Source of the DNA: a virus
DNA: 64,000 nucleotides
Virus record (IMG/VR): IMGVR_UViG_3300019776_000693
Span: 1 to 64,000 of that record
Reading direction: 5' to 3' (one strand)
Part shown: positions 1 through 7,698 of the stretch, piece after piece
Position numbering within the stretch: the stretch's first letter is position 1
Layout: each line of letters opens with the position of its first letter
Program-made: the position numbers and the translations under genes
The notes under the pieces: model-generated
What the model saw: the letters and a program-made list of their open reading frames with translations, nothing else
What the model was told of the DNA's origin: nothing
Database searches by the model: none

Positions 1-23
1 CAATTTAGAAATCGCGCAAAAAA

Positions 24-155
24 GTGAAAAAACAGAAGAAAATAAAGCTAACAGGACAGGAAATAGAAGAAATTAAAAAAGATGCAAAGAAAATTTGGAA
101 AGTAATTTTATTATTCGTATTTTTGTGGGGAATTTTAATGTTATTTAAAAAGTAA
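24..155 (+). CDS. possible small single-pass membrane protein
   Basis: An open frame of 43 codons that would start at GTG and stops immediately before the thymidylate synthase ATG. The product would be a Lys-rich amphipathic N-terminus followed by one hydrophobic segment (VILLFVFLWGILMLF) and a short KK tail, so an N-in or tail-anchored membrane peptide. An in-frame stop at 6-8 rules out a longer N-terminus in this frame. No ATG exists, and the other frame here (2-76) is also open, so the gene call is weak. Function unknown. Confidence 0.35.
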   Translation: MKKQKKIKLTGQEIEEIKKDAKKIWKVILLFVFLWGILMLFKK

Positions 156-1067
156 ATGAATAAAGCAGATAAATATTTAAAAGAGATAATTTTAGAAATA
201 ATGGAAGAAGGTTGTGTAGACCAAAATCCACGAGCAAAATGGTCTGATGGTACACCTGCTTATTCTAAATTTACTACGCAAAAAGTTTTTCAATACGATA
301 TTTCAAAAAAAGAATTTCCAATAACAACTTTAAGAACAACAGCTTTAAAAGGGGCTTTTCATGATATTGAAGCAATATATTTAAAACAAACTAATATTTT
401 AGAAGAATTTGATAAAAGTATTTGGTTTTGGTGGAAAGATTTTGTTGTAGATAATGGTACTACACTAGGAACAACTTACGGCGATACAGTAAAAAGATAC
501 GATTTAATGAATAGTCTTTTAGAAGGTCTTGAGAAAAATCCATTTGGGAGACGACACATTATAGATATGTGGCAAGAAAGACAATTATTTGCTACTCCTG
601 AAGCTTTACCTCCTTGTGCTTATTCTACTTTATGGAGTGTTAGAGAAAAAGAAGTTTTAAAAGATTATCATTACAGTAATAAAGCTAATGGTTCTCCTAT
701 TTATGAAAATGTAAGATATATTGACATAACCTTAATTCAAAGAAGTATGGATTTTTGTATGACTTCAAGTATAAATCCTGCACAATATACAATGTTAGCT
801 ATGATGGTTTGTAATCATTTAACTTTCAAAACAGGTGTTAAACATGAAGTCGGAAAATTGTTACATTTAGTACAAAATTGTCATATTTATTTAAGACATT
901 TTGAAGGCGCATCAGAAATATTAGAAAGAGAATCAACTGGTAAACAACCAAAAATAGAATTAATTTGTGAACCTAAAGATTTTTATTCGCACAATATAAA
1001 TGATTTTAAATTTAGTGAATTAGAAGGAATTAAAAAATTAAGTACAACATTAGAGATAGCTATATAA
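156..1067 (+). CDS. thyA: thymidylate synthase (ThyA type)
   Basis: Converts dUMP to dTMP using methylene-tetrahydrofolate, supplying thymidine for phage DNA synthesis in the cytoplasm. The catalytic cysteine lies in LPPCAYSTLW (about residue 154), matching the family PPC motif, although the family's His after the Cys is replaced by Ala-Tyr. The phosphate-binding Arg pair is in PFGRRHIID just upstream, and the Tyr/Asp-rich dUMP site follows near YIDITLIQRSMD. At 303 aa it is somewhat longer than bacterial ThyA, like other phage versions. It opens the plus-strand metabolic arm with the preceding stop touching its ATG. The family call is secure; the variant active-site flank is the only oddity. 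Confidence 0.95.
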   Translation: MNKADKYLKEIILEIMEEGCVDQNPRAKWSDGTPAYSKFTTQKVFQYDISKKEFPITTLRTTALKGAFHDIEAIYLKQTNILEEFDKSIWFWWKDFVVDNGTTLGTTYGDTVKRYDLMNSLLEGLEKNPFGRRHIIDMWQERQLFATPEALPPCAYSTLWSVREKEVLKDYHYSNKANGSPIYENVRYIDITLIQRSMDFCMTSSINPAQYTMLAMMVCNHLTFKTGVKHEVGKLLHLVQNCHIYLRHFEGASEILERESTGKQPKIELICEPKDFYSHNINDFKFSELEGIKKLSTTLEIAI

Positions 1068-1102
1068 TTATGTCAGATTCATTAAAGTAAATATTTTATA
1101 TT

Positions 1103-1696
1103 ATGATGAAAAAGAAAAATCCTTACTATAAATTAATTTACAATACAGGTTTTATAGGAGAAGGTAAATACAGAGTTAGTAAAAATAAAAAATTAAATAA
1201 ACCATATTCTACATGGTTTGATATTCTTAGAAGATGTTATAAACAAGATATTAGAGAAAAAGACATTTCCTATAAAAATACTACAGTTTGTGTTGAATGG
1301 CACAACTTCCAAAACTTCGCAAAGTGGTTTGAAGATAATTATATAGAAGGGTTTCAACTTGATAAAGATATTTTGATTAAAGGTAACAAAATTTATTCTC
1401 CTGAAACTTGTTGTTTTGTACCGCAGGAAATTAATAAATTATTTACAAAAAGATTAAGTAAAAGAGGTTTGTATCCAATAGGAGTAAGTTTAATAAATGG
1501 AAGGATTATAGCCCAATATCGTGCTAATAATATAGGGTATTATCTAGGTACATTCGATACACCTGAAGAAGCTTTTCAAGCTTACAAAGTAGCCAAAGAA
1601 CAGCATATCAAAGAAGTCGCTAATAAATGGAGAGGACAAATTACAGAACGTTGCTATCAAGCGATGTATAATTATCAAGTAGAAATAACTGATTAA
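1103..1696 (+). CDS. putative homing endonuclease, HNH-like with C-terminal AP2 domain
   Basis: A free-standing mobile-gene product of 197 aa. The N-terminal half has the layout common to phage HNH/AP2 proteins: YSTWFDILRRCY, then TVCVEWHNFQNFAKWF, then an FxLDKDIL and CCFVPQEIN block. The C-terminal 60 residues (RAYRANN-like strand, GYYLGTFDTPEEAFQAY, alpha helix) fit an AP2/ERF-type DNA-binding fold. It is a clear paralogue of the protein at 12418-13161, sharing the terminal residues QVEITD. It sits after thyA, a common target of homing elements in phages. I see no intron boundaries, so it is probably free-standing. The exact nuclease chemistry is inferred from family resemblance. Confidence 0.7.
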   Translation: MMKKKNPYYKLIYNTGFIGEGKYRVSKNKKLNKPYSTWFDILRRCYKQDIREKDISYKNTTVCVEWHNFQNFAKWFEDNYIEGFQLDKDILIKGNKIYSPETCCFVPQEINKLFTKRLSKRGLYPIGVSLINGRIIAQYRANNIGYYLGTFDTPEEAFQAYKVAKEQHIKEVANKWRGQITERCYQAMYNYQVEITD

Positions 1697-1722
1697 AAAT
1701 GGATACAATATAAAAATTTTAT

Positions 1723-1857
1723 ATGGATGAAAATTTCGATGGAGAAAAAGAAGAAATAACAGAAAATGTTAAAAATATAATTGATATATTTGATTTATTA
1801 TCACCACTAGAAAAAATACAAGTAAGAAGAATAATAAAAGAAAAAGATATTTTCTAA
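1723..1857 (+). CDS. small acidic hypothetical protein
   Basis: A 44-codon frame with ATG, between the AP2 protein and the promoter for the ATPase gene. The product is acidic at first and then helical (IIDIFDLLSPLEKIQVRRII). No family recognised. It fills the only space between two better genes and ends just before a clear promoter, so it would be the last gene of the thyA transcript. Confidence 0.45.
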   Translation: MDENFDGEKEEITENVKNIIDIFDLLSPLEKIQVRRIIKEKDIF

Positions 1858-1862
1858 AAAAG

Positions 1863-1893
1863 TTGTGTAAGTAAATAATAAATAGTATATTTG
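1863..1893 (+). promoter_or_regulatory. Bacteroidota-type promoter before the GHKL-like ATPase gene
   Basis: TTG at 1863-1865, a 20-base spacer and TATATTTG at 1886-1893 match the Bacteroidota primary-sigma consensus. The ATG of the next gene is 20 bases downstream, giving a very short leader. Confidence 0.75.
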
Positions 1894-1912
1894 TAAAATA
1901 AAATTAAAAATT

Positions 1913-3190
1913 ATGAAATATTTAAAAATTCAATCTAAAGGAGAAATAGAAGTTCAAGCATTGTCTTTAATGGGAGCATCTACAAAACGTGATAATCCAA
2001 ATTCTATTGGAGAATGGGGCTCTGGAGGTAAGTACTCTATTTCAACAATGCTTAGAAATAACGTAGATTTTAAAATATTTTCAGGAACAACACCAGTAAA
2101 TATTACAACAGAAACAGTATCTCTTAGAGATAAAGAATTTAAAAAAATATTAATAAATGGAGAACAGACATCCTTAACAACAGAAATGGGAGGTAAAGAT
2201 TGGGACAATAGTTTTTCTTATATTAGAGAAATTTACTCTAACGCTTTAGATGAAGATACTGATGCAACATTATCTGTGGTAGAAAATTTAGAAGGTGAGA
2301 TAGGCTACACAACTTATTTTATAGAATTTAATGAGTCAGTAGAAGATTTCTATAATAATATTTTTGATTATTTCTGTTCAAAAAATCCCAATGTATTGTT
2401 CTCTAATAAATATATTTCAGTTTATAATTCTAAAGATGGTTTAAGATTATTTAGGAAAGGAATACTTTGTAAACACGAACAGAAAGATAAAAGTGTTTTT
2501 AATTACAATAGTCCAGATTTTAAAATAAATGAATCCAGAGTTTTATCGGATACATTTAGTGCTAGATATACAATAGGTCAAGGATGGAAAACTTGTAATA
2601 GTCCTGAACATATATTAATACTATTAAGAAGTATTAGTGGAGCTAATACAGGATTATTTGAACATAGTATAGTTTGGGGAAGCATGGAAAATTTTTCAAG
2701 TAGTTGGTATGAGGCATTAAAAGACAAAACTTTATTAGGGTTAGAACATTTAGAAATGTTTGAGGAAGAATCAAAAAATGCAATCATATTACCATTTGAA
2801 TTAATTAGAACATTAAAAAGTCAATTTGAAGATTTACATGTTTTAGGAGTTTCTTCAAAAAGTAATGGTGCGTTTAAAGAAGAAAAACCTTCTGATAAAT
2901 TAGTTAATAAGGTTTTAGATGCTATAAATTTATTAATGAGTACTAATTATAAAACTAGATATAATAACCCAATTATTAAGTATGTTAAATTTTCAAAAAC
3001 AGATATTTTAGCACAAGCTATTGATGGTGATATTTATCTATCTGTAAAACTAGATACATTAGGAGTAGAAGAGATAGCTAAAATTATTATAGAAGAAAAT
3101 GAACATAATTTAACAGGATATGAAGATAAAACAAGAACATTTCAAAATCATTTATTCTCTTTATATTTTGACGAATTAATTTATAAATAA
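1913..3190 (+). CDS. putative GHKL (Bergerat-fold) ATPase-like protein with permuted motifs
   Basis: A 425-aa protein, probably cytoplasmic. Residues 32-58 (IGEWGSGGKYSISTMLRNN, then a strand ending FKIFSG) resemble the Gly-rich G2 box and following strand of Hsp90/MORC/MutL-type ATPases. Residues 103-118 (YIREIYSNALDED) resemble the N-box, with E106, N110 and D113 as the expected Mg-ATP ligands. In classical GHKL proteins the N-box comes first; here it follows the G2-like segment, which suggests a circular permutation. The C-terminus has a conserved-looking stretch (EENEHNLTGYEDKTRTFQ, about 394-411) of unknown role. It has its own promoter. I recall similar uncharacterised proteins in large phages. 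Fold assignment is inference from motifs; substrate and pathway are unknown. Confidence 0.6.
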   Translation: MKYLKIQSKGEIEVQALSLMGASTKRDNPNSIGEWGSGGKYSISTMLRNNVDFKIFSGTTPVNITTETVSLRDKEFKKILINGEQTSLTTEMGGKDWDNSFSYIREIYSNALDEDTDATLSVVENLEGEIGYTTYFIEFNESVEDFYNNIFDYFCSKNPNVLFSNKYISVYNSKDGLRLFRKGILCKHEQKDKSVFNYNSPDFKINESRVLSDTFSARYTIGQGWKTCNSPEHILILLRSISGANTGLFEHSIVWGSMENFSSSWYEALKDKTLLGLEHLEMFEEESKNAIILPFELIRTLKSQFEDLHVLGVSSKSNGAFKEEKPSDKLVNKVLDAINLLMSTNYKTRYNNPIIKYVKFSKTDILAQAIDGDIYLSVKLDTLGVEEIAKIIIEENEHNLTGYEDKTRTFQNHLFSLYFDELIYK

Positions 3191-3195
3191 ATACT

Positions 3196-3348
3196 ATGAC
3201 AAAATATAAAATTAGCTATATAAAGAAAAATAAATATGTGGTATTAGAGTATATCGAAGATGGAGATGAGCTAGAAATAAATAGAGCTTATACTGGAAAT
3301 ATTAACGAATGTAAAAAGTTTATAAAAGAGAAGAGAAATGGAATTTAA
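3196..3348 (+). CDS. small hypothetical protein (50 aa)
   Basis: ATG-started frame five bases after the ATPase gene, translating to a compact basic/acidic protein with alternating strands (KYKISYIKKNKYVVLEYIED). Its end overlaps the next small gene by 11 bases. No family recognised; tight packing in an operon supports it being real. Confidence 0.6.
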   Translation: MTKYKISYIKKNKYVVLEYIEDGDELEINRAYTGNINECKKFIKEKRNGI

Positions 3349-3481
3349 ACTAGAACAACATCATATTTTATACATTTTCGCGCACAAAAAATTAAAAATA
3401 GAAGGAAAAAATTACACCTTCAATAAAAAAGCAATAGATAAAATAAAAAGATTATTTAAAAAGTCAAAATATTATAAATGA
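3338..3481 (+). CDS. small basic hypothetical protein (47 aa)
   Basis: Lys-rich product (KKLKIEGKNYTFNKKAID, then KIKRLFKKSK). Overlaps the gene before it by 11 bases and the gene after it by four (ATGA), the usual coupled arrangement here. It contains one copy of the dispersed GCGCG plus A/T-tract motif at 3379. Function unknown; a nucleic-acid-binding role would be a guess from charge alone. Confidence 0.6.
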   Translation: MEFKLEQHHILYIFAHKKLKIEGKNYTFNKKAIDKIKRLFKKSKYYK

Positions 3482-3903
3482 ATATACAACTCGAACAACT
3501 AGAAGCATTTCAAAAAGCTTTTAAAAGCACTTATTCAAAAATTCCATGTACACTTTCAGAGGGAGATTGGAAATTAAGGTATGATTTAAGTAAAGAAGAG
3601 CTCGAAGAATATAAAGATGCATGTGAAGAACAAGATATTGTAGAAATTTTTGATGCTATTTTAGACCGTTTGTTTTTAGCTTTTGGCGACGCTGTTTCTC
3701 ATGGGTTACAAGATTATTTAGTGGCGGGATTTAATGAAGTATTAGCTAGTAATATGTCAAAATTGAATGATGAAGGTGAGCCGTTATTAAATGGAGTTAA
3801 CACAGAATTTGATTCTACTAGACCCTTCGGTAAAGTTATGAAATCAAAGAACTTTTTTAAACCAAGATTAAAAGAAGTATTAGGAAATAATGGAAGAATT
3901 TAA
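3478..3903 (+). CDS. MazG-like all-alpha NTP pyrophosphohydrolase
   Basis: Members of this family hydrolyse nucleoside triphosphates (or related nucleotides) to monophosphate and pyrophosphate. The signature is visible: an ExxE pair in KEELEEYKDACEEQD followed by EIFDAILDRLF (ExxD), then a C-terminal block with SNMSKL and GKVMKSKNFFKPRL that is typical of phage phosphoribosyl-ATP pyrophosphohydrolase-like proteins. At 141 aa it is one domain. Start overlaps the upstream gene by ATGA. Likely job: nucleotide-pool housekeeping or alarmone lowering during infection, alongside the HD, Nudix and ThyA genes in this arm. Substrate cannot be read from sequence. Confidence 0.8.
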   Translation: MNIQLEQLEAFQKAFKSTYSKIPCTLSEGDWKLRYDLSKEELEEYKDACEEQDIVEIFDAILDRLFLAFGDAVSHGLQDYLVAGFNEVLASNMSKLNDEGEPLLNGVNTEFDSTRPFGKVMKSKNFFKPRLKEVLGNNGRI

Positions 3904-4099
3904 TTTAGAAATAGGAGAATATTATTTCATAAATAATACGAAAAGAGTACTATATTGGGATGGAGAAAAATGGATGAAACCTAAAAAAGATGTAAGAGGT
4001 CGTTATGGTGGTTGGATTGAACCTTTAGAAAAACAACCTAAAATTAAATCTGTTATAAATGTTAAAGAGACTGACTACGCAGGATTTTATAAAGTTTAA
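3890..4099 (+). CDS. hypothetical protein (69 aa)
   Basis: Overlaps the end of the MazG-like gene by 14 bases. Beta-rich, with YYFINNTKRVLYWDGEKW, which looks like a small SH3-like or WD-type sheet. No family recognised. Operon position suggests co-expression with the pyrophosphohydrolase. Confidence 0.7.
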   Translation: MEEFNLEIGEYYFINNTKRVLYWDGEKWMKPKKDVRGRYGGWIEPLEKQPKIKSVINVKETDYAGFYKV

Positions 4100-4121
4100 T
4101 AAATTAAAACAATTTTAGAAA

Positions 4122-4349
4122 ATGGATATAAGAGAATTTAACATCTATAACGGAGATTGTAAAGTAATTGTAGAAATTACAGAAGAAAAGAAAAATGCTG
4201 TAATAGATAGTATTTTAAAATGGTGCGAGCAATATAATTGTAATTGTGGAGAAACTTTACATCAAAGTGATGATTGTTTAATAGAAGCTCCTAGTTGTTT
4301 AAGCGATATTATTGATAATATTTTAGAGTTCAGGACTGAGTGTAAATGA
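4122..4349 (+). CDS. hypothetical protein with four clustered cysteines (75 aa)
   Basis: Contains WCEQYNCNCGETLHQSDDCL, with four Cys and a His within 18 residues. The spacing could bind a metal but matches no finger I recognise. Surrounding sequence is alpha/beta. The next gene starts four bases before its end (ATGA). Confidence 0.7.
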   Translation: MDIREFNIYNGDCKVIVEITEEKKNAVIDSILKWCEQYNCNCGETLHQSDDCLIEAPSCLSDIIDNILEFRTECK

Positions 4350-4444
4350 AAGACTGGAAATTCACTTTAGAAATAATAGCTTATATAATAATCTTTATAT
4401 TAGAAGTTGTAGGTTTTTGTTGGGTAGTTAGTCTGTTCTTTTAA
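4346..4444 (+). CDS. very small membrane protein (32 aa)
   Basis: Short charged N-terminus (MKDWKF) followed by one hydrophobic helix through to the C-terminus. ATGA overlap with the gene before supports translation. The end of the frame carries the T-tract leading to TTTTATGCGG, a copy of the dispersed motif, just before the next start codon. Confidence 0.55.
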   Translation: MKDWKFTLEIIAYIIIFILEVVGFCWVVSLFF

Positions 4445-4460
4445 TCTTTTATGCGGAATT

Positions 4461-5051
4461 ATGTATATTAATTTAGAAATATTAAAATCAAGAAATATAT
4501 CTCTCTTAGAACTATCTTTATTACAATTAGTAAAACAAGCTAGAATAGAAGATGTTTCAGACGTTTTAAGCCAAAATAAAATAGAAGTTGACTCTTTAGT
4601 TGAGAAAGGCTATATCGCGCCTATAAAAGGAAAAAAGGGGCAGAATCTTTATCAGACTTTACGGGCTACAAAAGATGGATTAGAATTATTAGATTTAATA
4701 TCTACTCCTATCATAACAGATGGGGACACCCAAATGTACAAATATCTGTGTGATATGTATATACAAGAAGATTCAACAAGAACTTTAGGCAACAGAAAAG
4801 CAGGTTTAAGATATTGTGCAGAATTTAGACAAATATTAGGATTAACTTTACACGAAATGTACTACTTATGTGAAGTTTTTGTTGCAAACACAACATTTTC
4901 AAAAGTTTTAGAATATATATTTTTTGAAAAGAAAAATAATCCTTATGGAAAATTCAAAGATAATTTAGACTCAAGTAAACTATATCAATTTTGGTTGGAT
5001 AATGAATATGAAATTAGAGAATATTGGCAAAAGAAAATAAAGGAGGAATAA
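4461..5051 (+). CDS. winged-helix-like protein upstream of the replicative helicase
   Basis: A 196-aa protein. Residues 1-80 (ISLLELSLLQLVKQ, then VDSLVEKGYI, LRATKDGLELLDL) have the helix-helix-helix-wing pattern of a winged helix. The C-terminal part contains an all-helical block (GLTLHEMYYLCEVFVAN, FSKVLEYIFFEKKNNPYG). Located directly before the DnaB-like helicase; its last codons even form that gene's ribosome-binding site. Position and fold fit a replication initiator, organiser or helicase loader, but this is inference from context; a transcription regulator remains possible. Confidence 0.6.
   Translation: MYINLEILKSRNISLLELSLLQLVKQARIEDVSDVLSQNKIEVDSLVEKGYIAPIKGKKGQNLYQTLRATKDGLELLDLISTPIITDGDTQMYKYLCDMYIQEDSTRTLGNRKAGLRYCAEFRQILGLTLHEMYYLCEVFVANTTFSKVLEYIFFEKKNNPYGKFKDNLDSSKLYQFWLDNEYEIREYWQKKIKEE
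5041..5046 (+). promoter_or_regulatory. Shine-Dalgarno sequence of the helicase gene
   Basis: AGGAGG, nine bases before the ATG at 5056. It is unusual because nearly every other gene here has only an A-rich stretch before its start, and it lies inside the last codons of the upstream gene. Confidence 0.6.
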
Positions 5052-5055
5052 ATAA

Positions 5056-6177
5056 ATGCAATTAGACCCACGAATTAAAAAAGCAGGCGATTTAGCTAAA
5101 GAAGCATTTCAGTATTTAAATAAAATACAAACAGGGGAAAAATCCTTATTAAAAGTAGGTGATGAAGCGATAGATTGTCATATTTCAGGTCTTTTACCCT
5201 CCGATTGTATTTTGTATGCGGCAAATAGTGGAGTCGGAAAAACTAAAAAATTATTCGATGTTTTAGACCAAATATTAGATGAAAAAATAAACCCAAACGC
5301 AAAAAATATAAAAACTTTAGAATATCAATTGGAAATGAAGTTTTTAAATAGGATTTTAAGAGCTACTAATAAATTAACATCTAAGAAAAAAAGTGATATT
5401 TTAACTAAAGAGTTTACAGATGAAGAAAAAGAATTAGTTAGAAGATACTATGAAAATTTACAAGACGATAGAAGATTTATTTGTGAAGAATCTATAACTA
5501 CTAAGGAATTTTATGAAATGACAAAAACTTTCTGTGAACTAAACAAAAACGCAGAGAGTTTGATAATTTGTCTTGACCATTGCTTGCTTCTAAAAAAAGA
5601 TGATAAATTTGAAGATCCTCTCGAAGCCTTAACAAGTTATATCAATCAGTTAAGAAAGGAGTTTCATAACGTATATTTTATTTTACTTTCTCAAATGAAT
5701 CGTGGAAGTTTAATAAATATAAAAGATAGAGATAATTCTATGATTCCTACTACTGCTATGATTTACGGAAGTTCTCATTTTGAATTTTTATGTTCTTATA
5801 TTGTAGCTTTAGTTGACCCATTTAGGTTAGGAGTAAATAGTTACTTAAAAGTAAATAAAGAACGATACGAATGGTTAGAAGAATTTATGGAAGATGAGGA
5901 TAAAAACGGAAAAGTTAGTTTTCCTACTCTAGGAAATTTATTTGAATTTGTACTTAAAACAAGGGAATCAGATTCCCCTTATAAAAATTTATTTATTAAA
6001 AAAATGCAACTTACAAATAGTGAAATAGATAAAATGAAACAAAGTGTAGAGAATAAACCAACAACTCAAACACCTATATTCAACTCTATCCCTGTTTTTG
6101 AACCCGCACCTAATTTAAGTAAGTTTGAAGTATCATTTAATCAGATGAAAGAAGATGATAAAGACAATCCCTTTTAA
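5056..6177 (+). CDS. DnaB-like replicative helicase (RecA-fold ATPase)
   Basis: Unwinds DNA at the phage fork using ATP. Walker A is AANSGVGKT (residues 55-63), Walker B is SLIICLDH (about 166-173), and the family's sensor-like strand is FILLSQMNRGS. At 373 aa it is shorter than bacterial DnaB and lacks an obvious DnaB N-terminal domain, so it is essentially a hexameric RecA core with a Thr/Pro/Asn-rich tail (about 330-373). The start is fixed by the strong ribosome site 5041-5046. It is followed by a terminator at 6196. Together with the polymerase at 10168 and primase at 18665 it makes up the phage replisome. Confidence 0.88.
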   Translation: MQLDPRIKKAGDLAKEAFQYLNKIQTGEKSLLKVGDEAIDCHISGLLPSDCILYAANSGVGKTKKLFDVLDQILDEKINPNAKNIKTLEYQLEMKFLNRILRATNKLTSKKKSDILTKEFTDEEKELVRRYYENLQDDRRFICEESITTKEFYEMTKTFCELNKNAESLIICLDHCLLLKKDDKFEDPLEALTSYINQLRKEFHNVYFILLSQMNRGSLINIKDRDNSMIPTTAMIYGSSHFEFLCSYIVALVDPFRLGVNSYLKVNKERYEWLEEFMEDEDKNGKVSFPTLGNLFEFVLKTRESDSPYKNLFIKKMQLTNSEIDKMKQSVENKPTTQTPIFNSIPVFEPAPNLSKFEVSFNQMKEDDKDNPF

Positions 6178-6195
6178 TTTAGAATAGTTATAAAT

Positions 6196-6233
6196 AAACA
6201 CAGTTAATTAATTTTTTCTGTGTTTTTCTTTTT
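6196..6233 (+). terminator. intrinsic terminator after the helicase gene
   Basis: Perfect 8-bp stem AAACACAG (6196-6203) with CTGTGTTT (6218-6225), followed by a TTCTTTTTT tail. Separates the helicase transcript from the promoter of the DUF262 gene. Confidence 0.75.
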
Positions 6234-6251
6234 TATGTGGGATTTTGGTTG

Positions 6252-6259
6252 TATATTTG
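6252..6259 (+). promoter_or_regulatory. probable promoter -7 box for the DUF262 gene
   Basis: TATATTTG directly downstream of a terminator and 26 bases before the next ATG. The -33 TTG is not clear at the expected place (TTT instead), so this may be a weak promoter or one needing an activator. Confidence 0.6.
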
Positions 6260-6284
6260 TAAAAAAAAAATTAAATAAACAGTA

Positions 6285-6809
6285 ATGGAAACATTAAGAA
6301 ATTTAAGAAATAAACTTACTTTATATCCTAATGAGGTTGGAAGTAGTATCAGATACTTCTTTAAAAATAATATAGATTGGGATGTATATTTACCGTCAAT
6401 AAAAATGAACCTTCAAAGAGATTTTGTATGGTCTTTAGAACAAAAGCAAGAACTTATCTATTCTATTTTAATAGGTCGTCATATCTCCCATTGTGCTGTA
6501 ATAAACATAGTTGATAAAAATGATTCATCTAAAGAAATCTGGCAAATTATAGACGGGAAACAAAGATTGTCAGCAATTAAATCTTTTTTAGAGGATTTGT
6601 TTTATATAACTTTAGAAGGTAAAGATTATTTATTTTCTATGTTACCTGAAGATTATCAAAAAGGTATAACTCATTCTTATATAAGGTACTATGTAGTTAA
6701 TGAAGAATGGGGAAAACCAGTTACAGACCAAGAAAAAATAACATGGTTTAAATTTATAAATTTTTCAGGTACACCTCAAGATAAAGAACACTTAGATAAA
6801 TTAAAATAA
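6285..6809 (+). CDS. stand-alone DUF262 (GmrS/ParB-fold) domain protein
   Basis: The 174-aa product has the DUF262 hallmarks: an N-terminal LQRDFVWSLEQKQELIYSIL segment (the family's QRxxVW followed by a helix) and the nucleotide-binding IIDGKQRLSAIKSF motif. DUF262 is the N-terminal domain of the GmrSD type IV restriction enzyme and of BrxU and SspE-type defence proteins, where it binds or hydrolyses NTP. Here no nuclease (DUF1524/HNH) partner domain follows. It has its own promoter and terminator-bounded unit start. Possible roles: a decoy or regulator of host type IV systems, superinfection exclusion, or nucleotide-dependent DNA handling. The fold call is good; the role is unknown. Confidence 0.8.
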   Translation: METLRNLRNKLTLYPNEVGSSIRYFFKNNIDWDVYLPSIKMNLQRDFVWSLEQKQELIYSILIGRHISHCAVINIVDKNDSSKEIWQIIDGKQRLSAIKSFLEDLFYITLEGKDYLFSMLPEDYQKGITHSYIRYYVVNEEWGKPVTDQEKITWFKFINFSGTPQDKEHLDKLK

Positions 6810-6816
6810 AATTATA

Positions 6817-6957
6817 ATGGATTTTAAAAATTGTAACTTAAATCAGAGGGGATTTTGTACATGCTATCAAACACAATGTACAGATATAAAGGATTGTGCA
6901 ACAAAACTTATAACAAATAAAAATATAGAAACAGTTAGAAAATTAATTGAAAAATGA
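6817..6957 (+). CDS. small Cys-rich hypothetical protein (46 aa)
   Basis: Five cysteines in the first 27 residues (NCNLNQRGFCTCYQTQC, then DCA), suggesting a metal-binding knuckle. ATGA overlap with the following membrane-protein gene supports translation. Function unknown. Confidence 0.6.
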   Translation: MDFKNCNLNQRGFCTCYQTQCTDIKDCATKLITNKNIETVRKLIEK

Positions 6958-7202
6958 TATACTTATTGATTATTATATGGAGAATAGTTCTTCTGTTTTA
7001 TTATTTGGTTATAGATAGTTTTTATTTCTTAGTCTTTTTTAAGGCGCGGTTTTTTAAGAAAGTCTATATTAAAAACATACTTTATCATTCAGAAGAAGGG
7101 GTTGCACAGTATACGTGGTTTGCGCCGACAAGAAAAATAACAAAAGTAAAAACAGAGTATAAAAATATTTTTTATTATTTATTAAGACCTGTAAAAATAT
7201 GA
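6954..7202 (+). CDS. membrane-anchored hypothetical protein (82 aa)
   Basis: A long N-terminal hydrophobic stretch (residues 1-30, IYLLIIIWRIVLLFYYLVI) is followed by a basic cytoplasmic-type segment (KARFFKKVYIKN) and a soluble tail. Overlaps both neighbours by four bases. The DNA around 7036 carries a GGCGCGG core after a T-tract (dispersed motif). Could influence host envelope or lysis timing, but nothing specific can be stated. Confidence 0.65.
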   Translation: MIYLLIIIWRIVLLFYYLVIDSFYFLVFFKARFFKKVYIKNILYHSEEGVAQYTWFAPTRKITKVKTEYKNIFYYLLRPVKI

Positions 7203-7540
7203 GATATAGAGTGAAAATTAAAATAAATACAGATGCGGATTTTGTATTAAGTTTTGAGCATCCAAAAACACCTTATAAATATAAAAATATAGGAGATAAA
7301 ATACGAATAACTTTATATTTTTATGAAGATGTAGACAATACTAAAATAAAATTAATTTCTTTTTTACGTTCTTTGAATATGATAACGCATAAGGAACGGT
7401 TAAAAGATATTTTTGATGAAAATATATACCAATATACAGAAGAGTTAGAAAAACAAGGACTACATTCTAATCATAACTTGTTAAGTGGTAATTATTCAAT
7501 GGAAGTTTTTATTTTTGATGAAAATAGTGAATATTTATGA
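7199..7540 (+). CDS. hypothetical protein (113 aa)
   Basis: Beta-rich first half (RYRVKIKINTDADFVLSF) and a helical second half. No family recognised. Overlaps the genes before and after by four bases each, so it is in a coupled run of small genes. Confidence 0.7.
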   Translation: MRYRVKIKINTDADFVLSFEHPKTPYKYKNIGDKIRITLYFYEDVDNTKIKLISFLRSLNMITHKERLKDIFDENIYQYTEELEKQGLHSNHNLLSGNYSMEVFIFDENSEYL

Positions 7541-7698
7541 ATAGAAAAATAATAACATTAGAAAACATAATTAAATTTCAAGATGCTTTAATAGAAATGT
7601 TAGAAGTAAGTAAAGATGGAAACTTAGAAGCACAATTATTTATAAATAGTTATAAAGAAACAATTAGAGAATTAAAAGCTGAATATTATGGGATGTGA
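7537..7698 (+). CDS. small helical hypothetical protein (53 aa)
   Basis: ATG overlaps the preceding stop (ATGA). Predominantly alpha helical (TLENIIKFQDALIEML), possibly a short coiled coil. Function unknown. Confidence 0.6.
   Translation: MNRKIITLENIIKFQDALIEMLEVSKDGNLEAQLFINSYKETIRELKAEYYGM

Noticed and set aside
1954-2208. Minus-strand frame inside the GHKL-like gene
   Set aside because: It is antisense to a clear gene with its own promoter, has no promoter of its own and reads as a reverse shadow.
3050-3170. Zinc protease motif in the C-terminus of the GHKL-like protein
   Set aside because: The EENEH segment has the letters but not the HExxH order, so no protease call was made.
6218-6260. 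Counting the T-tract at 6218-6240 as a full copy of the dispersed motif
   Set aside because: Its TCTGTGTTTTT part is explained by the 3' arm and tail of the helicase terminator; only the GTGGGA end resembles the motif.
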